From: Candidatus Obscuribacterales bacterium
GTDB lineage: Bacteria; Cyanobacteriota; Vampirovibrionia; Obscuribacterales; Obscuribacteraceae
Direction of reading: 5' to 3'
Assembly (NCBI GenBank): GCA_020050835.1
Contig: JAGVKB010000148.1
Span: 36,634 to 100,633, forward strand
Length of the DNA stretch: 64,000 nt
Under the pieces are notes generated by a model. It did no database searches. It saw only the letters and a program-made list of their open reading frames with translations, and had not been told where the DNA came from. Both the position numbers and the translations under genes were made by a program. Positions 34,925 to 43,572 of this stretch are shown piece after piece; position 1 is the stretch's first letter; each line of letters starts with the position of its first letter.

Positions 34925-36064
34925 CTATGGATCACTTTGCATGCTTAGAATTCTACTGAGGAGATTAAAGTTCTGGCAAGCCAATTTTTTCGCACTTTCG
35001 GACTTTCCCACTGCCAGGCAGGACAGCTCGACCCGTTTGGAAAATGCTTGTTTTATCGCGCTCAGCCAGTCTTCTTTGGGGTTGTCCTGGGCAAGATTTA
35101 AGATTGGTTGCTCAAACTCCGTTAATAGTTTTGAAACTTTCGGATCGTAGGCGATCCCCACTGAAGGCACGGCGCTGGCAAGCGCCATGATCAAGGCGTG
35201 CAGTCGCATCGATACAAGCAGATCAAGTTGCGCCAGGACAGCTAGCCACTGGCTCGGGCGGACCAGCTCGGACGTGTCCAGGAGTACCGCCTGCCGGCCG
35301 AGCTTCTGCCAGCCATCAAGAAATCGGCTAAGGACAGGCTCGTCTTGAGAACGTTGCAACGGCAAAAGAAGCAGGCGGGCACCGGCCGGCAGACCAGCCG
35401 AGAGCGCCGCCAGCAAGCAATTGTTGTGTTGGTCGGAGAAAAGCGTGCTTGGGCGCAGAGAGAGCCCGATTAGCGGATGCTCGGCATCTCGTCCAGCTGC
35501 GAGCGGCTCAAGTGCTGCCTGCACTGCCGGTGCCGGCGGCGTGGGCGCAAGACACCAGACCGGATCGGCGGTCAGCTCCGATTTGAGCCCCCAGGCTTGC
35601 ATGAGCTCATGTGATTGTCTGTCGCGCACCGAGATGGCGTTGCACTGCTTGAACGCCAGGCGGGTCAGAACTTTGCCGGCGGCGGTCTTGAGCGGACCCA
35701 CCCCCTGGGCGTAGACGATAGACTGCGCGCCCAAAGCCTTTGCAATGGCGATGTGGGCGCCGTAAAAAACGACCGAGCCGGGCGAGCGGGTGTCCTGGAA
35801 CAATCCGCCGCCGCCGCTGACAAGCAAGCGCGCTTGGCCAAGTCTGCTCAGTAAACCGGCCAGGTCAGCTCTGGCTGCTGCGGGCACCCCGAAGGCGCGT
35901 GTAGTTGCCTCCGGATTCGCTGACAACACAAGGATATCTTTTGCCGGCACAAGCCTCAGGAGCTCGGCTACCAGCTGCTCGCAGATAGCTTCGTCGCCGA
36001 GATTGCCGTAGCCGTAATAACCGGAGACTACGATTAGTTTGCGGCCCTTTTGAGATGTTTCCAT
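34925..36064 (-). CDS. csaB: Polysaccharide pyruvyl transferase CsaB
   Basis: A 379-residue enzyme that transfers a pyruvyl ketal from phosphoenolpyruvate to a cell-wall polysaccharide, creating the binding site for SLH-domain S-layer proteins. Motifs are VSGYYGYGNLGDEAI at the N-terminus, VSGGGGLFQD, VYAQGVGPL, SVRDRQS, GLSLRPS and SMRLHALIMALASAVPSVGIAYDPK. It is probably cytosolic or membrane-associated. It is separated from tagA by 200 bases that show no gene, so the two may or may not share a transcript. The upstream neighbour, glcE, is divergent. Confidence 0.9.
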   Translation of the reverse strand: METSQKGRKLIVVSGYYGYGNLGDEAICEQLVAELLRLVPAKDILVLSANPEATTRAFGVPAAARADLAGLLSRLGQARLLVSGGGGLFQDTRSPGSVVFYGAHIAIAKALGAQSIVYAQGVGPLKTAAGKVLTRLAFKQCNAISVRDRQSHELMQAWGLKSELTADPVWCLAPTPPAPAVQAALEPLAAGRDAEHPLIGLSLRPSTLFSDQHNNCLLAALSAGLPAGARLLLLPLQRSQDEPVLSRFLDGWQKLGRQAVLLDTSELVRPSQWLAVLAQLDLLVSMRLHALIMALASAVPSVGIAYDPKVSKLLTEFEQPILNLAQDNPKEDWLSAIKQAFSKRVELSCLAVGKSESAKKLACQNFNLLSRILSMQSDP

Positions 36065-36136
36065 CCGCTGCCCTTACTGTGCGCTTGACGATTTCGATGC
36101 AGCATCAAAATCGGGATCTGTCTTAGAATAAATACC

Positions 36137-37417
36137 ATGCTTGAGAACGAGCAAGATATAACGAAAGTGGCTGGCAACGATGGGAGCGATGTCGCTTGCA
36201 AACGGGTCAGCCCGCGCAATTGCGACGAACTTTCGCGCCTTCTGGAGCTAGCCGGGCGCCGAGGTGAATATGTGATTATCGGCTTGCCATGCGCGATTCC
36301 CGCTGGATTCAACGGAAGACAATTCTTATTTGTAGATCTCTCTCATTTTTCGCAAGTGCTTGAGCATTGCCGGGAAGATCAGGTGATTAGCGTCGAATCC
36401 GGCATCACGGTTGCGCAGCTGGATAAACTGCTCGCTCAAGAAAAACAGTGGTGGCCGGTTGCCGCATTCTCTCCGGCAGCAACGGTGGCGGAATTGATCA
36501 ACAGCGGGGACGGAGGCTGCCTGGAGCATCAGTTCGGAGGTCCGCGCGATCTCGTGCTCGGTCTTTCGGCGGCGCTTTCCACCGGCGACTTGATCTCCTG
36601 CGGCGGCAAGGTTGTGAAGAATGTCACCGGCTACGATTTGCAAAAGCTCTTTATTGGGTCTCACGGGTGGCTTGGCGTGGTGTGCCGGGCGCATTTACGC
36701 CTCTTCGCAAGACCGGAATGCAGCCGCTCGCTCGTCGGTTATGCCACCGCGCTTGGTGATGCATTTACGGCCTTCGGCTTGCTGATGAGGTCGGGGGTTC
36801 CTCTTTCCTGCCTGGAGTTAGTCGATAAGAGTGTTTTGGAACTGCTATCGGCGGACATTGGCGAGGCGATTCAGTTAACTCCGGCACAGGCTGGGAGCTT
36901 GCGATCTGCACCATATGCAGTGCTTATTCAGCTGCATGGCAAAGCGGCAATTGTAGATGAGATCGAAAAGGAGATTCGAAATTGCCTGAAGCATGTCAAA
37001 ATTGATCTCGAAGCGTTGACTGCACCGGTTTTCGAGCACATGTGGCGCCAGTTGAGCAGTCTGACCGCCTCGAGCGGACTGCCTAAGCTGGAGCTGTCGC
37101 TTTCGGTTGAGCAGATGGCCGACTTGCTGGCGGTTTTGTCCAGGCAGAGCTTGGATTTTTTCTGGCAAGGTCGCCCCAGTCGCGGTCGATTGCAGCTCTA
37201 TGCCAAACAAGCAGAGATGCTGCCTCTACTTTCCGAAAAAATTAGGCGGTGGTCCTTGCAGGCTGAGCAGGCGGTCGTAACAGCCTGTGCCGACCAGAAC
37301 TACCTTTGGCGCGTTACCAGGCTGCCAAACGAGGACGATCACGCCGTTGCGCTCAAGAAAGCCATTAAGGCGCGTTTCGATCCTTCCGGCTGCTTGAATC
37401 CACTGGTTGCTCTCTAG
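36137..37417 (+). CDS. glcE: Glycolate oxidase FAD-binding subunit GlcE
   Basis: A 426-residue protein of the FAD-binding type found in GlcD/GlcE. Residues 20-200 carry the flavin-binding fold (VISVESGITVAQLDKLLAQ, FSPAATVAELINSGDGG, GPRDLVLGLSAALSTGDLI, GKVVKNVTGYDLQKL). The rest is a C-terminal cap ending ARFDPSGCLNPL. GlcE is one of three subunits that oxidise glycolate to glyoxylate at the membrane. The glcF gene follows by nine bases; no glcD is in the window, so the catalytic flavoprotein must be elsewhere or absent. The start ATG 36137 lacks a strong ribosome site. Confidence 0.87.
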   Translation: MLENEQDITKVAGNDGSDVACKRVSPRNCDELSRLLELAGRRGEYVIIGLPCAIPAGFNGRQFLFVDLSHFSQVLEHCREDQVISVESGITVAQLDKLLAQEKQWWPVAAFSPAATVAELINSGDGGCLEHQFGGPRDLVLGLSAALSTGDLISCGGKVVKNVTGYDLQKLFIGSHGWLGVVCRAHLRLFARPECSRSLVGYATALGDAFTAFGLLMRSGVPLSCLELVDKSVLELLSADIGEAIQLTPAQAGSLRSAPYAVLIQLHGKAAIVDEIEKEIRNCLKHVKIDLEALTAPVFEHMWRQLSSLTASSGLPKLELSLSVEQMADLLAVLSRQSLDFFWQGRPSRGRLQLYAKQAEMLPLLSEKIRRWSLQAEQAVVTACADQNYLWRVTRLPNEDDHAVALKKAIKARFDPSGCLNPLVAL

Positions 37418-37425
37418 GAGGGGTG

Positions 37426-38805
37426 ATGACCGTCAGCGATGGAGCGGACAGCGGCGAGAAGCGCACCTCTGGTGGTGCCGAGCAGAAGCTGGCAAGTGAC
37501 GGCGCCGCTTGCGGAGCGGCCGGCAATCTGATTGGTATCATGCCGGGACCGAGAGCTACGCCGGCGATCGAGCCGGCATTGCTGGATGCCTGCATCCATT
37601 GCGGATTGTGCTTGCCTGCTTGCCCGACTTATCTGGCAACCGGACGAGAGATGGAATCTCCGCGGGGCCGAATCTACCTTCTCAATCTGTATGCCAGCGG
37701 CAGCGAGCCTTTGACACCGAGAATGGCCGAGCACATTGAATCCTGTCTCGGCTGCCTGGGTTGCCAGACGGCCTGCCCTTCCGGCGTGCGTTATGAAACG
37801 ATCCTCGATCAGGCCAGACCGCACCTGGCCAATCTGCGCAATCGTCGAGCTCGGCGTTTGATGCGTTACGTCTTTTCCAGGGTCTTACCTGATTACGGAA
37901 AACTGCGCGCGCTGGGCAACTTGCTCAGGTTGTGGCAGTCGGCTGGAGGGCAGAAGCTCGTTTCGACTATGCCCTGGTTGAGAAAGGCCTTCGGACGCTT
38001 GATTCGCTGGCAGTCCTTCTTGCCGGCCGTACCGAAATACGTGCCGCTGCCCAGGCAGTCGTGGCTCTCGGGCCAGAAGACAGGGACGGTCCAGCTCTTT
38101 GCTGGTTGTGTAATGGACATCTTCTACAATCAAGTCAATCATGCCTGCGCAAGACTGCTTTCCGCTCAGCGAAAGATTGTCGAGGTTCCGGAGCAGACAT
38201 GCTGCGGTGCGCTGGCCTTTCATGCAGGCGAGATCGACATAGCCAGGGACCAGGCGAAACGAAATATCGAGCTTCTGGAGAACAAGTCCGGCGAAATTGT
38301 CGTCACTGCCGCCGGTTGTGGCGCGATGCTCAAGGGATACGGCGAGCTGCTCGGCGACGACGAGCAGTGGCGGCAACGTGCCGTTAGTCTCTCTGCTCGC
38401 ATCAAGGATGTTACCGAGGCGCTGGCCGCCGGCGAATTCGCTACGAAGCCTCGCCGGATCGAGCGCACTGTTACCTATCATGCTGCATGCCACCTCGCCC
38501 ACGCGCAAAACGTTCGAGCGGCGCCGGCGCGCTTGTTGGCGGCCATTCCCGGGCTGACTGTCGTGCCGCTGGAAGAACACGAGCATTGCTGCGGCAGCGC
38601 CGGAATTTTCAATCTGACTCATACCGAACTCAGCTTAAAGGTGCTCGAGCGAAAGGTAGCCTATCTAAAAGAAACCGGGGCCGATACGGTCGTAACCACC
38701 AATCCGGGCTGCATGCTGCAACTGGAAACCGGCTTGAAATCAGCCGGTCTCGCTCTAAAGACTCAGCACTTAGTCGAACTGCTCGATCAGGCCTATCAGC
38801 CTTAG
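37426..38805 (+). CDS. glcF: Glycolate oxidase iron-sulfur subunit GlcF
   Basis: A 459-residue protein with two 4Fe-4S binding motifs (CIHCGLCLPACP near residue 60, CLGCLGCQTACPSG near 108) and two CCG domains (QTCCGALAFHAGE and HCCGSAGIFN) that bind further cofactors or substrate. It transfers electrons from the flavoprotein subunits to the quinone pool. AGGAGGGG overlaps the glcE stop and precedes ATG 37426, so the two are translationally coupled. About 50 polar residues precede the first cluster, slightly longer than usual. It could also serve a related oxidase (lactate-type LldE/F) if glcD is absent. Confidence 0.88.
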   Translation: MTVSDGADSGEKRTSGGAEQKLASDGAACGAAGNLIGIMPGPRATPAIEPALLDACIHCGLCLPACPTYLATGREMESPRGRIYLLNLYASGSEPLTPRMAEHIESCLGCLGCQTACPSGVRYETILDQARPHLANLRNRRARRLMRYVFSRVLPDYGKLRALGNLLRLWQSAGGQKLVSTMPWLRKAFGRLIRWQSFLPAVPKYVPLPRQSWLSGQKTGTVQLFAGCVMDIFYNQVNHACARLLSAQRKIVEVPEQTCCGALAFHAGEIDIARDQAKRNIELLENKSGEIVVTAAGCGAMLKGYGELLGDDEQWRQRAVSLSARIKDVTEALAAGEFATKPRRIERTVTYHAACHLAHAQNVRAAPARLLAAIPGLTVVPLEEHEHCCGSAGIFNLTHTELSLKVLERKVAYLKETGADTVVTTNPGCMLQLETGLKSAGLALKTQHLVELLDQAYQP

Positions 38806-38915
38806 ATTGCCTCTTGCGCAGCCAGAAGTAGCTGCATCATATCTGGTTAAGTAATCGACTGCTGCATCCGGCACCGTCGGTAGTTGCATACGCCGAGCGA
38901 TCTGGCTTCCTGCCG

Positions 38916-40301
38916 TTAGGGAGCTTGTGGCCGATCGGCCATATTCCTGTTGCTGAGCCGCTCCCGGAGCTCAGTCAAGGCGGACCGCTGTTCGGCGTTC
39001 AGTTCCGGATTCGTCTGATCGAGCAGAATCTCCCTGCTCAGCAGGTCTTGAATCTCGAAGCGAGCTCTGATCGATTGTTCGAGCTCCTTAGGCTCGACTA
39101 AATGCACGCCGTCGGCGCCCTGGATAGCTTCTTTGTCGACGCTGTGCTCACCAACCACCAGCGCTTCGCCTTGCAATAGTCTAACCGAGTCAATGGTGCC
39201 GTTCGGCTTCCTGACGTCCACCACTACGCGCGCCGGTGCAGATGACTCGAGCGCCATGACCCGTAAGACTTTCTCTTCGCCGTATTCGACAATTGCTGAC
39301 GCGCCCGGGTCGATGCTGACCGAGCCGAGTGCGGTGTCGACTCCGAGATCGCCGCCGCGATTGGTGGCCAGCACGCGACCATGTTGCAGACCGATATGGC
39401 GATTCCTGATCCAGCTGATTCTCGTTTTGTCTCGACAGGCGACAAAGGTTCCTTTAAACGAGACGTTTGCTCCGCCCCGCTCTTCTCCACTGCCCGTGGT
39501 CGTTGTTTTCGCTTTCTGCCCGTGACAAGTCCAGAATAGAAACGGCGTGGCGTTGTGCACTGCTTCTCCGAATGCGATTAAGGTCGGAAAGGATGTGCGG
39601 AGCTGGGGTAGATCGGCTGGCATGATGCTGAGCTGATCGGCCGACTGATCGACCGCTTTCGAGATGCCGTGAAAGTCGAATGAAAGGGAGGGGCTGGCAG
39701 AGAGCTCATTGCCTTGCAGGGAAAGCTTGATCTTGTCCGGAGAGGTTACCTGTGCCGGCGGTTGAGTCGGTGGCACCGAATCGGAGGAGCCGCCGATTGT
39801 CCGCACGGCAAGCTTCGGAACAGAGCCATCGTTCATCTGTGATTTGCCGTCCCCGGAAGCTTTGGGCTCCAGCGGTGGCACGGCCAGCTTGGGGGCTTCC
39901 GAATCTTGCGCCGGTAGTCCGGAATCAGACTCATCTGCCGCCTCGGGCACCTTGAGAAGACCAGCATGAGAGAGCAGCAAACTGCGCAAGTCGATGCCGG
40001 GGTAATTTGAAAACGATTCGTTCTCGATAAAGAAAAACATGTGCGGTGGCGGCTGGAATCTACCCAATATTTTGGCCAGATCTAGCAGCACCGGCATATA
40101 GGATAGGTTGAATTTGTGACCAGTGCCTTTCGCTTTACCGGCTTGACTGTCGCCCAGCCGCCGCTGGATTGCCCAGCTGCCTTCCGGTAGACGGAAAGCG
40201 AGCGCCGGTGAGACTTGCTGATTGACAAGCAAGAGAAACGCCAGTAGCCAACTCGCTTTATGCCGGTTAGACGATCTTCCCTTAGGCCTGTAACTATGCA
40301 A
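38916..40301 (-). CDS. Secreted protein with FecR-like domain
   Basis: A 461-residue exported protein. A signal sequence (SWLLAFLLLVNQQVSPALAF) is followed by a region to about 110 and a Pro/Ser/Ala-rich linker to about 220. The C-terminal domain resembles FecR/LPS-assembly-like beta folds: NRHIGLQHGRVLATNRGGD, TALGSVSIDPGASAIVEYGE and GTIDSVRLLQGEALVV. FecR domains usually sense or bind ligands at the envelope, but no sigma factor gene is adjacent. TTG 40301 is preceded by AAGGTGAG. The C-terminus is a charged helix. The function is unknown. Confidence 0.62.
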   Translation of the reverse strand: MHSYRPKGRSSNRHKASWLLAFLLLVNQQVSPALAFRLPEGSWAIQRRLGDSQAGKAKGTGHKFNLSYMPVLLDLAKILGRFQPPPHMFFFIENESFSNYPGIDLRSLLLSHAGLLKVPEAADESDSGLPAQDSEAPKLAVPPLEPKASGDGKSQMNDGSVPKLAVRTIGGSSDSVPPTQPPAQVTSPDKIKLSLQGNELSASPSLSFDFHGISKAVDQSADQLSIMPADLPQLRTSFPTLIAFGEAVHNATPFLFWTCHGQKAKTTTTGSGEERGGANVSFKGTFVACRDKTRISWIRNRHIGLQHGRVLATNRGGDLGVDTALGSVSIDPGASAIVEYGEEKVLRVMALESSAPARVVVDVRKPNGTIDSVRLLQGEALVVGEHSVDKEAIQGADGVHLVEPKELEQSIRARFEIQDLLSREILLDQTNPELNAEQRSALTELRERLSNRNMADRPQAP

Positions 40302-40590
40302 GTCTCACCTTCTTATTTCCCCGATATCAGCTACTTTTGTACCCATTTCGAGTTATGTTTAATCGTTCTAACCCGGATAATTAGCTGTCTGACCTTAGAT
40401 TCGGATTGGAGCTGCCTGCTCAAAAATATGAATAGGAGCTGCTTTTGGGCTTCTGTTGGCAGCCAAGGTCCGGTCTGCTTGCCTGTTTGCGCCAAGGAAT
40501 GATGCCGGTCCAGAGCTTATAATTTAGCAGGCGGCCCGACAGCTTGGAATGCGTCGTTACATGGTTGCCTTCACGAAAGGAGAGCGAATC

Positions 40591-41229
40591 TTGAAATTAG
40601 AGGCGCTGGTGCAAACTCGAAAGCCCGATCTGTACGATGGTGATCTGCCCGATGATCGGCTTGCTCATTATCTTAAGAAGGATGTCGTGGCGGTAGACAC
40701 CGAGACCAGAGGATTGAACATTCCGCGCGATCGCTTGTGCCTCGTTCAGATTTGTGACGATGAGGGCATTGTCAGTTTGGTGCGCTATCAAAAGCGTCCG
40801 GCCGACAACGTCAAGAAGCTGATGGAAGATCCCTCGACGATTAAGCTCTTTCATTTCGGAAGATTTGATGTGGCAGTGCTGAAGTATTACCTTGACGCCA
40901 AAGTCAATCCGATCTGGTGCACAAAGCTGGCTTCTAAGCTGGTTCGAACATATACCGACAGACATAGCTTGAAAGATCTTGGCCGAGAGCTATTAGGATT
41001 GGAGATGGACAAGAGCGATCAGACGAGCGACTGGGCCCGCAGCGATCTCACTGCTTCTCAAATGGAATACGCTGCCAACGACGTGCGCGTGCTCATTCCA
41101 ATCTACAAGCAGATAAAAGCCATCCTCGAGCGGGAAGGCAGATTGGGCCTCGCCGAAAGACTCTTTGAATTCTTGCCGGTAGTCGCCGAACTGGACCTGG
41201 GGGGCTGGAGAGATATCTACGAGCATTAA
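40591..41229 (+). CDS. rnd: Ribonuclease D-like 3'-5' exonuclease
   Basis: A 212-residue DEDDy exonuclease domain: VAVDTETRGLN (Asp and Glu), HFGRFDVAVL (Asp) and SDLTASQMEYAANDV (Tyr and Asp). RNase D trims the 3' ends of tRNA precursors. The C-terminal HRDC domains of E. coli RNase D are absent, as in many short homologs. I choose TTG 40591, because AAAGGAGAG lies seven bases upstream; the ATGs at 40549 and 40561 would bury that ribosome site. It precedes gcvPB by 67 bases on the same strand. Confidence 0.85.
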   Translation: MKLEALVQTRKPDLYDGDLPDDRLAHYLKKDVVAVDTETRGLNIPRDRLCLVQICDDEGIVSLVRYQKRPADNVKKLMEDPSTIKLFHFGRFDVAVLKYYLDAKVNPIWCTKLASKLVRTYTDRHSLKDLGRELLGLEMDKSDQTSDWARSDLTASQMEYAANDVRVLIPIYKQIKAILEREGRLGLAERLFEFLPVVAELDLGGWRDIYEH

Positions 41230-41296
41230 TATGGATTTGCCGAATTCGGCTGCCAGCGAATCGGCCATTGAAATCAACAGGAGTGACTAGTCTCAA

Positions 41297-42748
41297 ATGG
41301 AAAAGCTAATCTACGAGAAATCTCAACCGGGACGCCGCGCGCAAACGTTGCCTAAAGCCGGGGTGCCAGAGGCAAAGTTAACCGACTTGCTGCCAGCAGC
41401 AGCGTTGCGACAGGAGCCACCGGACCTTCCGGAAGTGAGCGAACTCGAGGCTGTCAGGCATTTCGTCCGGCTCTCGCATTTGAATCATTCAATCGATACC
41501 GGCTTTTATCCGCTCGGCTCATGCACAATGAAATACAATCCGAAAGTCAATGACGCGATGGCCGCGCTCGATGGCTTCCGCGAATTGCATCCCCATCAAA
41601 CGGAGGACCAGATCCAAGGTGCGCTCGAGCTGTTATGGAACTTGCAGGAAGCAATCGCCGAGATTGTCGGCTTGCCCGCTGTTTCGCTGCAGCCGGCTGC
41701 CGGAGCCCATGGGGAATTTACCGGGTTGCTGATCATCAAGAAATACTTCGAGTCTCAAAATGATCTCAAACGGACCAAAGTAATAGTGCCTGATACTGCC
41801 CATGGTACCAATCCCGCGACCGCAGCTTTAGCCGGATTCGAAGTGATCGAGATCAAATCCAACGAGCGCGGACTGGTAGATCCGGCGGCGCTCAAAGCCG
41901 TTCTCGGGCCGGATGTCGCGGCGATCATGCTGACCAATCCCAACACGCTCGGGCTGTTCGAGGAGGAGATTCAGCTGATTCAAACTCTGGTGCACGAAGC
42001 CGGGGGGCTGCTCTATTACGATGGAGCCAACCTGAATGCCATTATGGGTCTAGTTAGACCGGGAGACACCGGCTTCGATGTTTGCCACCTCAATCTGCAC
42101 AGGACCTTCTCAACTCCGCATGGCGGCGGCGGGCCAGGTGGTTGTGCCGTGGCTGTCAGGCCGAAGCTCGAACCGTTTCTGCCGGTGCCGGTTGTCTCCA
42201 AGGCAGCCGATCGCTTTTACTTCGACCATGACAGACCGCAGTCGGTCGGCAAAGTCAAAGGTTTCTACGGCAACTTCGGAATACTCGTCCGCGCTTATAC
42301 CTATATCCTTGCCCACGGCGGTCCAGGTCTTAAGCAGGTTTCGCGCGATGCGATCTTGAATGCCAACTATCTGAAGGAGCGCCTGAAGCGCAACTTCAAT
42401 CTGCCGCATGAAAGACCGTGCATGCACGAATTTGTGCTTTCGGGCGTCTGGCAGAAGGACAGAGGAGTAAGCACTACCAATCTCGCCAAACGAATTCTGG
42501 ATTACGGCGCGCACGCTCCGACTGTATATTTCCCGCTGGTGGTGCCGGAAGCGATGATGATCGAGCCGACTGAGACCGAATCCAAGCAGACTCTCGATGA
42601 ATTCGTCGACATCATGTTGAAGATCGATCAAGAAACCAAGGATTCGCCAGATCTGGTCCGCAACGCTCCGCATAATACACCAGTCGGAAGGTTGGACGAG
42701 GCTCTGGCCGCTCGCAAGCCGAACCTACGCTGGAGTCGCTCTAAATAG
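41297..42748 (+). CDS. gcvPB: Glycine dehydrogenase (decarboxylating) subunit 2, PLP lysine replaced by Arg
   Basis: The beta subunit of the two-subunit P-protein of the glycine cleavage system, which decarboxylates glycine with pyridoxal phosphate. Recognisable segments are [38 protein letters not shown] and [14 protein letters not shown], and [11 protein letters not shown]. The family has HKTF with the Schiff-base lysine; here codon AGG at 42101-42103 gives Arg269 ([10 protein letters not shown]). A single base change from AAG would explain it. Length 483 is normal. gcvPA, gcvT and gcvH are not in view. Either the enzyme is inactive, or this is a mutation or sequence error; the rest looks under selection. 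Confidence 0.92.
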   Translation: MEKLIYEKSQPGRRAQTLPKAGVPEAKLTDLLPAAALRQEPPDLPEVSELEAVRHFVRLSHLNHSIDTGFYPLGSCTMKYNPKVNDAMAALDGFRELHPHQTEDQIQGALELLWNLQEAIAEIVGLPAVSLQPAAGAHGEFTGLLIIKKYFESQNDLKRTKVIVPDTAHGTNPATAALAGFEVIEIKSNERGLVDPAALKAVLGPDVAAIMLTNPNTLGLFEEEIQLIQTLVHEAGGLLYYDGANLNAIMGLVRPGDTGFDVCHLNLHRTFSTPHGGGGPGGCAVAVRPKLEPFLPVPVVSKAADRFYFDHDRPQSVGKVKGFYGNFGILVRAYTYILAHGGPGLKQVSRDAILNANYLKERLKRNFNLPHERPCMHEFVLSGVWQKDRGVSTTNLAKRILDYGAHAPTVYFPLVVPEAMMIEPTETESKQTLDEFVDIMLKIDQETKDSPDLVRNAPHNTPVGRLDEALAARKPNLRWSRSK

Positions 42749-42799
42749 CGCTTGAGCCGTTCGCGCGGACTGACGACGTGGACAGCTCAAGCGGCAGCT

Positions 42800-43324
42800 C
42801 TACAGCAGATGCCCGTACTCGATTTGAAACTTGAGGTAATTGAGCTTCTCTTTCAAGCGTGCAATCTCTTTGCGCGTACCTCGAATCGGCACGATGCAGA
42901 TCAGCGCCGTGCTGTTGATATAGAGAATCGGAGTGGAGCCCATCATGATTCGGGTCAGGTCATCTCCTAAATATTCGGTGTAACACTTATGTGCTATCCA
43001 GAAGCCGATTAGATTGATGCCCAGGAAAATTAGCCAGTGCATATAAAGGAAAAGCCGTTCGCGGGCCAGCAAGAGCATGAGCTTTCCGGCTTCTGCTCGC
43101 AAATCCTCGCTCGGCGCCCGCACGTGACGGGGAGAAACCGGCGCGAAATTAGGCACTGCCAGCGGTAGCTGCTCGGTGACTTGCTCTTGCACGTAGCCGG
43201 CAAGGTGGCGGCTGTCAATCAGCAGCCCACAATTAGAGCAATACTTCGCTCCCGGTTCGCAGTCATGAGAACAGGCGACACAAATGAGTTTGTAGGCGCC
43301 TGTTTGTGAAACTGTTGCTGACAT
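42800..43324 (-). CDS. Zinc-ribbon membrane protein of unknown function
   Basis: A 174-residue protein. Residues 15-32 have the spacing CVAC ... C ... CSNCG, a zinc ribbon of the double-CxxC type. Residues 95-115 (LYMHWLIFLGINLIGFWIA) and 130-150 are membrane helices, and the C-terminus is a coiled-coil-like charged helix (RKEIARLKEKLNYLKFQ). Similar small zinc-ribbon/2-TM proteins are common in this lineage, but the function is unknown. It converges on gcvPB, with 51 bases between stops. Confidence 0.6.
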   Translation of the reverse strand: MSATVSQTGAYKLICVACSHDCEPGAKYCSNCGLLIDSRHLAGYVQEQVTEQLPLAVPNFAPVSPRHVRAPSEDLRAEAGKLMLLLARERLFLYMHWLIFLGINLIGFWIAHKCYTEYLGDDLTRIMMGSTPILYINSTALICIVPIRGTRKEIARLKEKLNYLKFQIEYGHLL

Positions 43325-43420
43325 GACTTTCGTGCGGCCTCAAATTTGTGTTCGGGTTCGACTCAGACCCGGACTGGCTTGCGCAACTGCACCCAGCAAG
43401 GGTGACTTTGTGAAATCCAT

Positions 43421-43449
43421 CTTATAAGAAGATTTACACTTTGACGCAA
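43421..43449 (-). promoter_or_regulatory. Promoter candidate for the zinc-ribbon gene
   Basis: On the minus strand, TTGCGT (complement of 43444-43449), a 17-base spacer and TATAAG (complement of 43421-43426). The -10 matches five of six consensus bases, the -35 three of six. It would start transcription about 95 bases before the gene at 43324. Confidence 0.3.
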
Positions 43450-43572
43450 GTATTTGATACCACGTCGCCATATTAGTGGGGATACTCCCACGGCGAAAGG
43501 CGGAGGCTCCAAAGGAACCGCGCATAAGGTTAACTCACGATCGGCTCGATTGCAAGCAGCGCGAAGCCTAGA

